From assembly GCF_030285665.1 (NCBI RefSeq), contig NZ_CP127295.1:3844001-3908000 (forward strand): a DNA stretch of 64,000 bases, read 5' to 3'. Positions 26,999-36,488 of this stretch are shown here, piece by piece. Under the pieces are notes generated by a model that saw only the letters and a list, made by a program, of their open reading frames with translations, was not told the origin of the DNA and ran no database searches. How positions within the stretch are numbered: position 1 is the first letter of the stretch; every line of letters begins with the position of its first letter. The DNA is from Amycolatopsis mongoliensis (GTDB lineage: Bacteria; Actinomycetota; Actinomycetes; Mycobacteriales; Pseudonocardiaceae). The position numbers and the translations under genes are program-made.

Positions 26999-27910
26999 AT
27001 GGTGGACCAGCTGACGAAGACAGCCAAGCCGCGCCTGCGGATGATGGCCGTGCACGCGCATCCGGACGACGAGTCGAGCAAGGGCGCCGCCACGATGGCG
27101 CGCTACGCCGCCGAGGGCCACGAGGTGCTGGTGGTCACGTGCACCGGGGGTGAGGCGGGCAGCATCCTCAACCCGGCCATGGACCGGCCCGAGGTGCTCG
27201 CGAACATGACCGAGGTCCGCCGCGAGGAGATGGCCCGCGCGGCCAAGATCCTCGGGGTGAGCCAGCGCTGGCTGGGCTTCGTCGACTCCGGCCTGCCGGA
27301 AGGCGACCCGCTGCCGCCGGTGCCCGAGGGCTCGTTCGCGGTGGTGCCGCTCGAGGAGTCGACCGAAGCCCTGGTGCGCGTGATCCGGGAGTTCCGCCCG
27401 CACGTCATCACGACGTACGACGAGAACGGCGGCTACCCGCACCCCGACCACATCCGCACCCACGAGGTGTCGATGGCGGCGTGGGACGCGGCACCGGACC
27501 CGGACCGCTTCCCCGACGCGGGCGAGCCGTGGCAGCCGCTGAAGCTGTACTACATGCACGGCTTCTCCAAGGCCCGGATGACGGCCTTCGACACCGCGCT
27601 GAAGGAGGCCGGGCTCGAGTCGCCGTACACCGAGTGGCTGGCGAAGTGGGACCCCGACCGGGCCGATGTGATGGAGCGGGTGACGACCCGCGTCGAGTGC
27701 GGTGAATACTTCGAGGTGCGGGACGAGGCGCTGAAGGCGCACGCGACGCAGATCGACCCGAACAGCCGCTGGTTCTTCGTCCCGTTGGAGATCCAGCGCG
27801 AGACTTGGCCGACCGAGGAGTACGAGCTGGTCAAGTCGCAGGTCGACAGCACGTTGCCGGAGGACGACCTGTTCGCCGGCATCGGCATCGAGGAGAAGGT
27901 GAACACATGA
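26999..27910 (+). CDS. mca: Mycothiol S-conjugate amidase
   Basis: The product has 303 residues from ATG 26999, preceded by GAAGGAG. It is a LmbE-type zinc amidase: [18 protein letters not shown] near the N-terminus gives the His/Asp-Asp zinc site, and [14 protein letters not shown] the third His. It hydrolyses mycothiol S-conjugates of toxins to a mercapturic acid and GlcN-Ins, a detoxification step in the cytosol. [13 protein letters not shown] and the extended C-terminus favour Mca over the shorter-range deacetylase MshB, and the gene order matches Rv1082. Confidence 0.92.
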   Translation: MVDQLTKTAKPRLRMMAVHAHPDDESSKGAATMARYAAEGHEVLVVTCTGGEAGSILNPAMDRPEVLANMTEVRREEMARAAKILGVSQRWLGFVDSGLPEGDPLPPVPEGSFAVVPLEESTEALVRVIREFRPHVITTYDENGGYPHPDHIRTHEVSMAAWDAAPDPDRFPDAGEPWQPLKLYYMHGFSKARMTAFDTALKEAGLESPYTEWLAKWDPDRADVMERVTTRVECGEYFEVRDEALKAHATQIDPNSRWFFVPLEIQRETWPTEEYELVKSQVDSTLPEDDLFAGIGIEEKVNT

Positions 27911-28242
27911 GTCTGACGCTGCCGGCCGGCGTGGCGCTTCCGGTGACCGCGTCGGCCCTGGTCCTGACGCAGCAGCCGGGTGACGGCGACAACGGCGGGC
28001 AGGGGGAGGACTTCGGCAAGTCGTCCCCGGTCGGCTTCCTGGTGCTGATCCTCTTCCTCATCGCGGTGGCGTTCCTGGTCCGCTCGATGACGAAGCACCT
28101 GAAGCGCGTCCCGGCCAGCTTCGACGAGCCGCCGGCCGAAGAGGGCAAGGCCGAGGAGCCGGCCGCGGAAGCCGGGGCTCCGGCCGAGCCGGAGAAGAAG
28201 CCGGCGAACGGCACGTCCTCGTCTTCGGCCAAGGCGGACTGA
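27907..28242 (+). CDS. Small single-TM membrane protein coupled to mca
   Basis: The product has 111 residues; its ATG overlaps the mca stop (ATGA at 27907-27910), so the two are translationally coupled. One helix is visible ([22 protein letters not shown]) followed by [13 protein letters not shown] and an acidic Ala/Glu/Pro-rich tail. The same small partner follows mca in other actinomycetes (Rv1083 in M. tuberculosis). Function unknown; a membrane anchor or regulator for Mca is speculation. Confidence 0.82.
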   Translation: MSLTLPAGVALPVTASALVLTQQPGDGDNGGQGEDFGKSSPVGFLVLILFLIAVAFLVRSMTKHLKRVPASFDEPPAEEGKAEEPAAEAGAPAEPEKKPANGTSSSSAKAD

Positions 28243-28257
28243 CCTGGCCTCGAACGC

Positions 28258-28337
28258 CCCAAGGTGGCCTTCGGTGCGTTGAACGCACCGAAGGCCGCCT
28301 TGGGTGCGTTGAACGCAACCAAGGCCGCCTTGGGGCG
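28258..28337. repeat. Tandem palindromic hairpins between convergent genes
   Basis: Arms 28258-28280 and 28282-28304 (23 bases, one mismatch, centre GCGTTGAACGC) form one hairpin. The second half is reused: GCGTTGAACGC recurs at 28307-28317 with flanking AAGGCCGCCTTGG on both sides, so two alternative hairpins overlap. It lies between the stop of the mca partner (28242) and the Pnkp stop (28341) and likely ends both transcripts. Confidence 0.7.
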
Positions 28338-28340
28338 CTG

Positions 28341-30833
28341 CTACAGCCGCGGGTCCACCGGGTCGGACTCCAGGGCGAGCACCGCGAACACGCACTCGTG
28401 CACCCGCCACAGCGGCTCACCCCGCGCGACGCGCTCCAGGGCCTCCAGCCCCAGCGCGTACTCGCGCAGCGCCAGCATCCGCTTCCGGTTCAACCCGCGC
28501 TTGCGCAGCCGCTCCAGGTTCGCCGGCAGCGTGTAGTCCGGCCCGTAGATGATCCGCAGGTACTCGCGTCCGCGGACCTTCACCCCCGGCTGGACCAGCC
28601 CCCGCGTGCCCCGGGTCAGGTTCGCCGAGGGCTTCACCACCATGCCCTCGCCACCCTCGGCCGTCAGCTCCTCCCACCACGCGACGCCCTGGGCCACCGA
28701 CGCGTCGTCCAGCAGGTCCACCGGAAGCGTCCGGGTGCGCTGGAAGCGCGGGCCGGCGAGACCGTCCAGCACCGAGAGGTGCCACGAGTGCGGCCGGTCG
28801 TGGTACGACGCCCCTTCGGACGCCAGCAGCTGGAACGGCGCCAGCCGTACCCCCTCCAGCCCCGACGTCGGCCAGCAGTAGCGCCGGTAGGCGTCGCGGT
28901 AAGCCTCCACTGTGGACGAACGCGTGGCCGTGCGCCGCAGCAGGTCCGAGACGTCGATGCCGCGCGCGGACGCCGTCGCCAGTGCCGAGACCGCCGCCGG
29001 CAGCACCGCCTGGGCCGCCGCACCGACCGACGCGTACTGGTCCGCGATCAGCGAACCCGCCTTCGCGCTCCACGGCAGCAGCTCCGCGTCGAGCAGCAGC
29101 CAGCCCGAGCCCAGCTCCTCGAACAGCCCGGCGGCCGCCGCGCGCACGTCGGCGAGCAGCGAAGCGTTCTGCCCGGGCGAGAAGAACGGCCGCCCGGTCC
29201 GCGTGTACACCGCGCCGCCGCCGCTGATCCCGAAGCGCTTGGCGGCGACTTCGTCGTCCCGGCAGACCAGCACGACGGCCCGCGAGCCCATGTGCTTCTC
29301 CTCGCACAGCACCGACTGCACGCCCGCCGCGCGGTACTCGGCGAACGCCTCCTCCGGGTGCTCCAGGTAGTCCTCCCGCGACGACGTCGAACACGGCGCC
29401 ATCGTCGGCGGCAGGTAGGCCAGCCACCGCGGGTCGACCGCGAACCGGCTCATCACCTCCAGCGCCGCCGCGGACTGCTCCGCCGAGACGCCGACCCGGC
29501 CGTGGTGCGCGGTCTGCACGATCCGCTTCCCGGTGACGTCGGCCAGCTCCAGCACGGCGGGCTCGCGCCCGCCCAGCGGCCGCGACGCGTCGAGCGGCTT
29601 GGTCGGCTCGTACCAGACCCGGTGCGCCTTCACCGAGACGACTTCGCGCTCGGGGTAGCGCAACGCGGTCAGCTTCCCGCCGAAGACGGCCCCGGTGTCG
29701 AGGCACATCGTGTTGTTGACCCACTCCGGCTCCAGCGTCGGCGTGTGCCCGTAGAGGACCATCGCGGACCCGCGGTAGTCGCGCGCCCACGGCAGCCGCA
29801 CCGGCAGGCCGTACTCGTCGGTCTCGCCGGTCGTGTCGCCGTAGAGCGCCATGCTCCGCACCCGCCCGGACGCGCGCCCGTGGTAGCGCTCGGGCAGCCC
29901 GGCGTGCGCGACGACGAGGTTGCCGCCGTCGAGGACGTAGTGCGCGATCAGGCCGTCGCAGAACTCGTGCGCCGCCCGGCGGAAGTCCTCGCTCTCCGCG
30001 TCGAGCTGCTCCAGCGACTCCGCGAGCCCGTGCGCGACGTTGACCTTCCGCCCGTGCAGCGCGCGCACCAGCTTCTGCTCGTGGTTGCCGCAGACGACCA
30101 GCGCGTCGCCGGCCGAAGCCATGCCCATGACGCGCCGCAGCACGCCCGGGGTGTCCGGGCCGCGGTCGACGAGGTCGCCGACGAACACCGCCGTCCGCCC
30201 GGCCGGGTGCACGCCGTCGACGTACCCCAGCTCGGCGAGCAGCTCCTCGAGCTCGGCCGCGCAGCCGTGGACGTCGCCGATCACGTCGAACGGCCCGGTC
30301 AGCTCGCGCTTGTCGTTGCGCAGCGGCTCGACGGCGATCTCCGCCCCGGCCACCTCGGCCTCGGACCGCAGCACGTGCACGCGCCGGAAACCCTCGCGCT
30401 CCAGCGACTTCAGCGACCGCTGCAGCTCGCCGCGCTGCCGCCGGACCACGTGGTCGCCGAAGTCGCGGTCGGGCCGCCCGGAGTTGCGCGCCACGCAGAC
30501 GCCGAGCGGCAGGTCGAGCACGATCGCCGTCGGCAGCACGTCGTGCTCCTTCGCGAGCTTCACCAGGCTCGCCCGCGAAGCGCGCTGGACGTTCGTCGCG
30601 TCGATGACGGTCATCCGCCCGGCCGCGAGCCGCTTGCCCGCGACGTAGTGCAAGGCGTCGAAGGCGTCGGCCGACGCGGACTGGTCGTTCTCGTCGTCGG
30701 CGACGAGCCCGCGGAAGAAGTCGCTGGAGAGCACCTGCGTCGGCGCGAAGTGCGTGCGCGCGAACGTCGACTTGCCGGAGCCGGAAGCGCCGACGAGCAC
30801 GACGAGCGACATGTCGGGAACGGTCAGCTTCAC
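28341..30833 (-). CDS. pnkp: Polynucleotide kinase-phosphatase-ligase of the Hen1/Pnkp RNA-repair system
   Basis: The product has 830 residues from ATG 30833. Three modules are visible: a 5'-kinase with P-loop GASGSGKSTF (~15-24); a metallophosphoesterase 2',3'-phosphatase (~175-430) with GDVHGC, GDLVDRGPDT and GNHEQ; and a C-terminal nucleotidyltransferase (~470-830) with the adenylated Lys in EEKHMGSRA, the KxxG motif of ligases. In characterised homologs the ligase needs Hen1 to seal the break. The enzyme heals and seals RNA cut by ribotoxins. The start codon overlaps the hen1 stop by four bases. Confidence 0.93.
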   Translation of the reverse strand: MKLTVPDMSLVVLVGASGSGKSTFARTHFAPTQVLSSDFFRGLVADDENDQSASADAFDALHYVAGKRLAAGRMTVIDATNVQRASRASLVKLAKEHDVLPTAIVLDLPLGVCVARNSGRPDRDFGDHVVRRQRGELQRSLKSLEREGFRRVHVLRSEAEVAGAEIAVEPLRNDKRELTGPFDVIGDVHGCAAELEELLAELGYVDGVHPAGRTAVFVGDLVDRGPDTPGVLRRVMGMASAGDALVVCGNHEQKLVRALHGRKVNVAHGLAESLEQLDAESEDFRRAAHEFCDGLIAHYVLDGGNLVVAHAGLPERYHGRASGRVRSMALYGDTTGETDEYGLPVRLPWARDYRGSAMVLYGHTPTLEPEWVNNTMCLDTGAVFGGKLTALRYPEREVVSVKAHRVWYEPTKPLDASRPLGGREPAVLELADVTGKRIVQTAHHGRVGVSAEQSAAALEVMSRFAVDPRWLAYLPPTMAPCSTSSREDYLEHPEEAFAEYRAAGVQSVLCEEKHMGSRAVVLVCRDDEVAAKRFGISGGGAVYTRTGRPFFSPGQNASLLADVRAAAAGLFEELGSGWLLLDAELLPWSAKAGSLIADQYASVGAAAQAVLPAAVSALATASARGIDVSDLLRRTATRSSTVEAYRDAYRRYCWPTSGLEGVRLAPFQLLASEGASYHDRPHSWHLSVLDGLAGPRFQRTRTLPVDLLDDASVAQGVAWWEELTAEGGEGMVVKPSANLTRGTRGLVQPGVKVRGREYLRIIYGPDYTLPANLERLRKRGLNRKRMLALREYALGLEALERVARGEPLWRVHECVFAVLALESDPVDPRL

Positions 30834-32197
30834 GCGGCCACCTCCTTCTCACTCGTGAAGACCGCCAGCTGGGTCGGCGGTCCTGAAGTCTGGTCCTCCG
30901 GTCCCACCGGCAGGTAACGAACGCCGTAGCGATTTCGGGCCGCGACGCCGTCCGCCCAGGCGCGGAACTGCGCCCGCGTCCATTCGAACCGGTGGTCGGC
31001 GTGCCGGAAATGCCCCATCGGCAGGAACTCGAACAGCCGGTTGTACTCCGCGTTCGGCGTCGTGACGAGCACCGTGCGCGGCGCCGCGACCCCGAACACG
31101 GCGTGCTCCAGTGCCGGCAGGCGCTCCTCGTCGACGTGTTCCACGACCTCCATCAGCACGGCGGCGTCGTACCCGGCCAGCGCCGGGTCGGCGTAGGTGA
31201 GGGCGGACTGCCGCAGCGTGACGCGGGAGCCGTCCTTGAGCCGCTTCTCCGCGACGTCGAGGGCGCTCGCGGAGACGTCGACGCCGACGATCTCCGTGAA
31301 CGACCGGTCCTTTTCGAGGACGCGCAGCAGCGCGCCGTTCCCGCAGCCGAGGTCGAGCACGCGCCGCGCGCCCGCGGCCCGCAACGCGGCGAGCACGCTG
31401 CCGTGGCGCTGCGACGCGAGGCTCTCCGGCTTGTCCGGCAGCTCGGTGACCAGCGCCTCGGCCTCCGCCGGGACGTCGTCCGCCTCGGCCAGCCGCGAAA
31501 GCGCGTAGGTCACGACCGGGCGGCGCCGCTCGAGGTAGCGGGTGGTGATCAGCGTCCGCTCGGGGTGCCCGGCGAGCCAGCCCTCGCCGGCGCGCAGCAG
31601 CTTGTCGGCCTCGTCCTGGCCGACCCAGTAGTGCTTGCCGCCGTCGAGCGCGGGCAGCAGGACGTAGAGGTGGCGCAGCGCGTCGGCGACCCGGTGGGTG
31701 CCGGTGAGCGTCAAGTCGACATAGCGGCTCTCGCCCCACTGCGGGAACTGCGGGTCGAGCGGGATCGGCGCGGTGGAAACGCGCCAGCCGAGCGGCTCGA
31801 ACAGCTTGTGCACCACTTCGGCGCCCCCGCGTGCGGACAGCGACGGCACGTGGATCTCCAGCTCGAAGGGCTCGCCGACGAGTTCGGGACGCGCGGCGCA
31901 GCGGCCCGCGAGCGCCGTCGTGAAGGCCGCCCGCAGCGCGACCGCGAGGTACGAGCCACCGGCGTAGGGCCGGTCGTTGACGTACTGCGTCAGCGACGTC
32001 CCGCCGCCGCGGACGAGGTCGACCGGGTCGATTTCGACGAACAGCGCGACGGTGCACCGGTCCGGCGACGCCTCCGGGTAGAAGACGTGCGCGGTCCCGG
32101 CGGACAGCGCGACCGACTGCGCCTTCTCCGGATGCTTGTGCAGGAGAAAACCCAAGTCGGTGGCGGGATTCCGGGTCGTCGTGATCGTCAGCAGCAC
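30830..32197 (-). CDS. hen1: 3'-terminal RNA ribose 2'-O-methyltransferase Hen1
   Basis: The product has 455 residues from ATG 32197. The N-terminal half (~1-240) is the Hen1-specific domain that activates the Pnkp ligase ([37 protein letters not shown]). The C-terminal half is a SAM methyltransferase with [12 protein letters not shown] and the metal-binding [18 protein letters not shown] pattern typical of Hen1. It 2'-O-methylates the 3' end at the break before Pnkp seals it, so the repaired RNA resists a second cut. hen1 is first in a two-gene operon. Confidence 0.93.
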   Translation of the reverse strand: MLLTITTTRNPATDLGFLLHKHPEKAQSVALSAGTAHVFYPEASPDRCTVALFVEIDPVDLVRGGGTSLTQYVNDRPYAGGSYLAVALRAAFTTALAGRCAARPELVGEPFELEIHVPSLSARGGAEVVHKLFEPLGWRVSTAPIPLDPQFPQWGESRYVDLTLTGTHRVADALRHLYVLLPALDGGKHYWVGQDEADKLLRAGEGWLAGHPERTLITTRYLERRRPVVTYALSRLAEADDVPAEAEALVTELPDKPESLASQRHGSVLAALRAAGARRVLDLGCGNGALLRVLEKDRSFTEIVGVDVSASALDVAEKRLKDGSRVTLRQSALTYADPALAGYDAAVLMEVVEHVDEERLPALEHAVFGVAAPRTVLVTTPNAEYNRLFEFLPMGHFRHADHRFEWTRAQFRAWADGVAARNRYGVRYLPVGPEDQTSGPPTQLAVFTSEKEVAA

Positions 32198-32262
32198 CGG
32201 CCCAGTGTGGCGGAGTGGCCGGTGACCGCGCGCCCGGTTTTCCCGGATGCCACCCTGGAGGC

Positions 32263-34230
32263 ATGAACCGTCTCGCCAGCGCGACCAGCCCGTACCTGCT
32301 CCAGCACGCGGACAACCCGGTCGACTGGTGGCAGTGGGGCGCCGACGCGCTCGCCGAGGCGAAGCGGCGGAACGTGCCCATCCTGCTTTCGGTGGGTTAC
32401 GCGGCGTGCCACTGGTGTCACGTCATGGCGCACGAGTCGTTCGAAGACGCCGAGACCGCGGCGGTGATGAACGCGCGCTTCGTCAACATCAAGGTCGACC
32501 GTGAGGAGCGGCCGGACATCGACGCCGTGTACATGGCCGCCACGCAGGCGATGACCGGGCAGGGCGGCTGGCCGATGACGTGCTTCCTGACCCCGGACGG
32601 CGAGCCGTTCCACTGCGGCACCTACTACCCGCCGTCGCCGCGGCCGGGCATGCCGTCGTTCCGGCAGCTGCTCGCCGCCGTCGCCGAGGCGTGGCGGGAG
32701 CGGCCGGACGAGCTGCTGGACGGCGCCAAGCAGATCGTCGCCCACATTGCCGGCCAGACGGGCCCGCTGCAGGAGTCCGTGGTGGACGAGGCCGTGCTCG
32801 CCGGCGCCGTCGGGAAGCTGCAGCAGGAGGCGGACCCGGTCAACGGCGGGTTCGGCCGCGCGCCGAAGTTCCCGCCGTCGATGGTGCTGGAGTTCTTGCT
32901 GCGTCACCACGAGCGCACGGGATCCGACGTCGCTCTGTCGCTTGTGGACAAGACGGCCGAGGCGATGGCCCGCGGCGGGATGTACGACCAGCTGGCCGGC
33001 GGGTTCGCGCGGTACTCCGTCGACGCCGAGTGGATCGTGCCGCACTTCGAGAAGATGCTGTACGACAACGCGTTGCTCCTGCGCTTCTACGCCCACCTCT
33101 GGCGTCGCACCGGCTCGGCGACGGCGTTGCGCGTCGCGTCCGGGGCCGGGGAGTTCCTTTTCGAGTACCTGCGGACGGCAGAGGGTGGCTTCGCGTCTTC
33201 GCTGGACGCGGACACCGACGGCGTCGAAGGTTCGACGTACGTCTGGACGCCGGCGCAGCTGCGTGAGGTCGTCGGTGACGATTCTGCGGCTTCGCTGTTC
33301 GGTGTCACCGAGGAGGGGACGTTCGAGGAGGGCGCGTCGACGTTGCGGCTGTTCGGCGACCTGCCGGAACCTCTTCGCGTGAAGCTGCTCGAGGCGCGGG
33401 CGAAGCGGCCGCAGCCGGGCCGGGACGACAAGGTGATCGCGTCCTGGAACGGCCTGGCGATCACGGCTCTGGCCGAGGCCGGCGTCGCCCTCGATCGTCC
33501 ACAGTGGATTCGGTGGGCGGTCGACGCCGCCGAGCTGCTGCTGCGGGTCCACGTCGTGGACGGGCGGCTGCGGCGCAGCTCGCGTGACGGCGTTGCCGGG
33601 GAGTCGGCGGGCGTGCTGGAGGACTACGCCTGCGTCGCGGACGGATTCCTGGCCCTGCACCAGGCCACGGGCTCCGCGAAGTGGCTCACCGAAGCGACCC
33701 GGCTGCTCGACCTGGCGTTGACGCACTTCGCGTCCCCGGACGTCCCGGGCGCGTACTTCGACACGGCCGACGACGCCGAGACGCTGGTCCAGCGCCCGGC
33801 CGACTCCGGCGACAACGCGAGCCCGGCGGGGGCGTCGGCGCTGGCCGGGGCGCTGCTGACGGCGTCCGCGCTCGCGGGCCACGAGAGCGCGGCGCGGTAT
33901 CGCGAGGCCGCCGAGCAGGCCGTGCGGCGGGTCGGGGTGCTGGCCGCACGGGTGCCGCGGTTCGCCGGGCACTGGCTGTCGGTGGCCGAGGCGCTGCAGG
34001 CCGGTCCGGTCCAGGTGGCGGTGGTCGGCGCGGATCCGGCGTTGCTGCTGGCGGCGGCGCGGGGCGTCCACGGCGGCGGCATCGTGCTGGCCGGCGAGCC
34101 GGACGCACCGGGCGTCCCGCTGCTGGCGGACCGCCCCCTGGTCGACGGCGCGGCGGCCGCGTACGTCTGCCGCGGCTATGTGTGCGACCGCCCGGTCACG
34201 ACCCCGGATGCCCTCGCCGCCCAGCTCTGA
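32263..34230 (+). CDS. Thioredoxin-domain (DUF255/YyaL) protein
   Basis: The product has 655 residues from ATG 32263 ([23 protein letters not shown], the family signature). The N-terminal thioredoxin-like fold carries [11 protein letters not shown] (Cys-x-x-Cys type); the middle and C-terminal ~450 residues form an alpha/alpha barrel like N-acylglucosamine epimerases ([43 protein letters not shown]). The role is not settled; it is conserved and matches Rv1084 in position. A Cys-x-x-Cys redox role combined with a sugar-binding-like barrel is the usual description. Confidence 0.88.
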   Translation: MNRLASATSPYLLQHADNPVDWWQWGADALAEAKRRNVPILLSVGYAACHWCHVMAHESFEDAETAAVMNARFVNIKVDREERPDIDAVYMAATQAMTGQGGWPMTCFLTPDGEPFHCGTYYPPSPRPGMPSFRQLLAAVAEAWRERPDELLDGAKQIVAHIAGQTGPLQESVVDEAVLAGAVGKLQQEADPVNGGFGRAPKFPPSMVLEFLLRHHERTGSDVALSLVDKTAEAMARGGMYDQLAGGFARYSVDAEWIVPHFEKMLYDNALLLRFYAHLWRRTGSATALRVASGAGEFLFEYLRTAEGGFASSLDADTDGVEGSTYVWTPAQLREVVGDDSAASLFGVTEEGTFEEGASTLRLFGDLPEPLRVKLLEARAKRPQPGRDDKVIASWNGLAITALAEAGVALDRPQWIRWAVDAAELLLRVHVVDGRLRRSSRDGVAGESAGVLEDYACVADGFLALHQATGSAKWLTEATRLLDLALTHFASPDVPGAYFDTADDAETLVQRPADSGDNASPAGASALAGALLTASALAGHESAARYREAAEQAVRRVGVLAARVPRFAGHWLSVAEALQAGPVQVAVVGADPALLLAAARGVHGGGIVLAGEPDAPGVPLLADRPLVDGAAAAYVCRGYVCDRPVTTPDALAAQL

Positions 34231-34314
34231 TCGCCCTGGGTGAACGTCCTCCGTGTTCACCTGTATTCGGCGTAGCGTGAGTAGCGTTGTAATCATGTAA
34301 TCGGAGGTGGAGTC

Positions 34315-34872
34315 ATGGGACGAGGCTGGAAGGGCGGCCGCGGCTGGCAGCAGGCCGAAGTGCCCTCGGCGGACGACGCGGCGGCCTGGTTCGGCGGCCG
34401 CCTGCCCGACGGGTGGTTCACCGGCGCGCCGGAGATCACGGTCGACCGCGAGGAGATCATCGTCGTCGGCGAGCTGCCGGCGCTCACCGAGGAGTACGCC
34501 GACGACGCGGCCCGCGCCGCCGCCGAGGAGGGCCGGATCAGCCGCTACCGCGAGGAGACGCGCGACGAGCGCATCGAGATCGCGCGCCAGGCGGAGCACC
34601 GCTACCAGCGCAAGGTGGCGTGGGGCGCCCGGCTGGGTGGCACGACGGCGCTGTTCACGACCCACTCGGCCCCGGTGATGACCCGGCTGCGCCAGCCGGA
34701 GCGCTTGATCCTCGACACGCTCGTCGACGCCGGCGTCGCGCGCTCGCGGTCGGACGCGCTGGCCTGGGCGGTGCGCCTGGTCGGCCAGCACGCGGACAGC
34801 TGGCTCGGCGAGCTGCGGGAAGCGATGAGCAAGGTCGACGACCTGCGCTCGAAGGGCCCCGACCTGGCCTGA
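34315..34872 (+). CDS. Conserved actinobacterial protein of unknown function
   Basis: The product has 185 residues from ATG 34315, with GGAGGTGG upstream. It begins Trp/Gly-rich (GRGWKGGRGWQQAEVP), has a short beta segment (WFTGAPEITVDREEIIVVGEL), a strongly charged helix (DDAARAAAEEGRISRYREETRDERIEIARQAE) and a C-terminal helical part with a ribbon-helix-helix-like pattern (RSRSDALAWAVRLVGQH). It may bind nucleic acid, but this is weak. The -10-like TAATCATGTAAT lies 20-30 bases upstream. Confidence 0.7.
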   Translation: MGRGWKGGRGWQQAEVPSADDAAAWFGGRLPDGWFTGAPEITVDREEIIVVGELPALTEEYADDAARAAAEEGRISRYREETRDERIEIARQAEHRYQRKVAWGARLGGTTALFTTHSAPVMTRLRQPERLILDTLVDAGVARSRSDALAWAVRLVGQHADSWLGELREAMSKVDDLRSKGPDLA

Positions 34873-34879
34873 CCCACGG

Positions 34880-34927
34880 TGTCGTGAGTGTTTAGGGCGG
34901 TTAGAACCGCCCTAAACACTCACGACA
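34880..34927. terminator. Long perfect palindrome, copy 2 of the family at 5760
   Basis: Arms 34880-34902 and 34905-34927 are exact 23-base complements around AG. Compared with 5760-5805 only two symmetric bases differ (TTTAGGG here, GTTAGGG there). It follows the stop at 34872 by 7 bases. Confidence 0.75.
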
Positions 34928-35040
34928 AGTCTTGGTCCGTCTGGACCCGCAGCCGCGTTCGCGCCTAGAGTTCGTCGTGCCCACGGTCCGTGCCGTGGTT
35001 CCGCCGTCGCACCTGGTCTTTCCCGTGAAGGAAGGCGTCC

Positions 35041-36408
35041 ATGGACGGCAGGTTCACCCGGCGGCAGCTGATCAAGGGCACGCTCGCGGTTTCCCTCGTA
35101 CCGGCGATCCCGTTCGAGCGCCGGTACCGCGTCGACGTCCCCGCGCTCCCGTGGCCGGCGGCGAACGACATCGTCGCGGACACCACGATCCCCGCTTTCC
35201 CCGACCGGACCTTCCCCATCACCGGTTACGGCGCGAAGAACGACGGCAAGACCGACACCACCGCGGCGATCAAGAAGGCGATCGAAGCCTGCAGCGCGGC
35301 CGGCGGCGGCCACGTGATCGTGCCGTCCGGCGGCAGTTTCCTCACCGGAGCGGTCTACCTCAGGAGCAACGTCGACCTGCACCTCGAAAAGGGCGCGGTG
35401 CTCGAATTCAGCGGTGACGCGGCGAAGTTCCCGAACGTTTTGACGCGCTACGAAGGCATCGAATGCGTCAACCGCTCGCCGATGGTCTACGCGTACCGGG
35501 AAAAGAACATCGCCCTGACCGGCAGCGGCACGCTCGACGCGGCGGCGACGTCGTCGTGGAACAAGGGCAGCGACCGCGCGTACCTGGAAACGCTGGTGGC
35601 CAAGGGAACTCCGCCGGAGAAGCGCGTGGTTCCGGGCTCCGGGCACACCATGCGGTCGGCGTTCGTCGAGCCGTACGCCTGCGAGAACGTGCTGATCCAG
35701 GGCGTCACGCTGAAGAACCCGATGTTCTGGCAGCTGCACCCGACGCTGTGCCGCAACGTCACGGTCGACGGCGTCAGCACCGATCCCGGCACCGCGCACT
35801 CCAACACCGACGGCTGCGACCCCGAGTCGTGCGACCACGTCGTCATCGCGAACTGCACCCTCGGCGCGCACGACGACAACATCGCGATCAAGTCCGGCCG
35901 CGACGCCGACGGGCGCCGCGTGGACGTGCCGTGCCAGAACCTGGTCGTCGTCGACTGCGTGATGAACGGCAACTGGGGCGCGATCACCTGCGGCAGCGAG
36001 CAGACCGGCGGGATCCGCAACGTCTACGCGTACCGGCTCACCGTGAAGGGGGAAACGAAGTTCGCGCTTTACGTGAAGTCGAACACGCTGCGTGGCGGGT
36101 TCTCGGAGAACATCAACCTCGACAGTGTCTCCGGCACCTTCGCGCGGAACTTCGTGTACGTGACATCCACGTACAACAGCCAGACCGGCGGCTACGTCCC
36201 GTCGTTCGGGCCGTTCACGATCAGCGACTGCTCGAGCACGAAGATCGCGGGCAAGACCTTCGACGTCAGCGGGCTTCCGAACGCCCACGTGCACGGGTGC
36301 ACCGTGGCGAACTCCACGTTTGACGGCGCGTCCGACCCGGCGAACACGCTGAAGTACGTGGACGACGCCAAGTTCACGAACGTGACGGTGAACGGCAAGC
36401 CGATCTGA
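35041..36408 (+). CDS. Secreted glycoside hydrolase family 28 enzyme (polygalacturonase-like)
   Basis: The product has 455 residues from ATG 35041. The start RFTRRQLIKGTLAVSLVPA is a twin-arginine signal. The mature part begins with the pectinase N-terminus (YGAKNDGKTDTTAAIKKAIEAC) and shows right-handed beta-helix repeats; the GH28 catalytic Asp residues are in SNTDGCDP (NTD) and AHDDNIAIKSG (DD and the IxSG that replaces the usual GHG neighbourhood). The characteristic RIK-type motif is IAIKSGRD. It cleaves polygalacturonan or a related pectic side chain outside the cell. No transporter or regulator is adjacent. Confidence 0.82.
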   Translation: MDGRFTRRQLIKGTLAVSLVPAIPFERRYRVDVPALPWPAANDIVADTTIPAFPDRTFPITGYGAKNDGKTDTTAAIKKAIEACSAAGGGHVIVPSGGSFLTGAVYLRSNVDLHLEKGAVLEFSGDAAKFPNVLTRYEGIECVNRSPMVYAYREKNIALTGSGTLDAAATSSWNKGSDRAYLETLVAKGTPPEKRVVPGSGHTMRSAFVEPYACENVLIQGVTLKNPMFWQLHPTLCRNVTVDGVSTDPGTAHSNTDGCDPESCDHVVIANCTLGAHDDNIAIKSGRDADGRRVDVPCQNLVVVDCVMNGNWGAITCGSEQTGGIRNVYAYRLTVKGETKFALYVKSNTLRGGFSENINLDSVSGTFARNFVYVTSTYNSQTGGYVPSFGPFTISDCSSTKIAGKTFDVSGLPNAHVHGCTVANSTFDGASDPANTLKYVDDAKFTNVTVNGKPI

Positions 36409-36430
36409 ACCTGCGGGATCGCCGCGGCTG

Positions 36431-36466
36431 CGGCAGGCTTACTACCAACGAGTAGGAAGCCTGCCG
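36431..36466. terminator. Hairpin with an internal TACT/AGTA dyad before the acyl-CoA dehydrogenase gene
   Basis: CGGCAGGCTT at 36431-36440 is the exact complement of 36457-36466. The 16-base loop contains ACTACCAACGAGTAGG, itself a partial dyad. It may terminate the GH28 transcript, or act as an operator 22 bases before the next start codon; TetR-type sites with ACTNnAGT dyads are common before fatty-acid genes. Confidence 0.5.
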
Positions 36467-36488
36467 TTCGTCCTTTCCGGAGGTAGCC

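Noticed and set aside
28398..30917. An 839-residue + strand frame opposite pnkp
   Set aside because: Arg/Pro/His-rich antisense shadow; the minus strand has three complete enzyme modules.
32188..34791. An 867-residue minus-strand frame over the thioredoxin-domain gene
   Set aside because: Antisense shadow of a gene with clear family motifs; no start signal.
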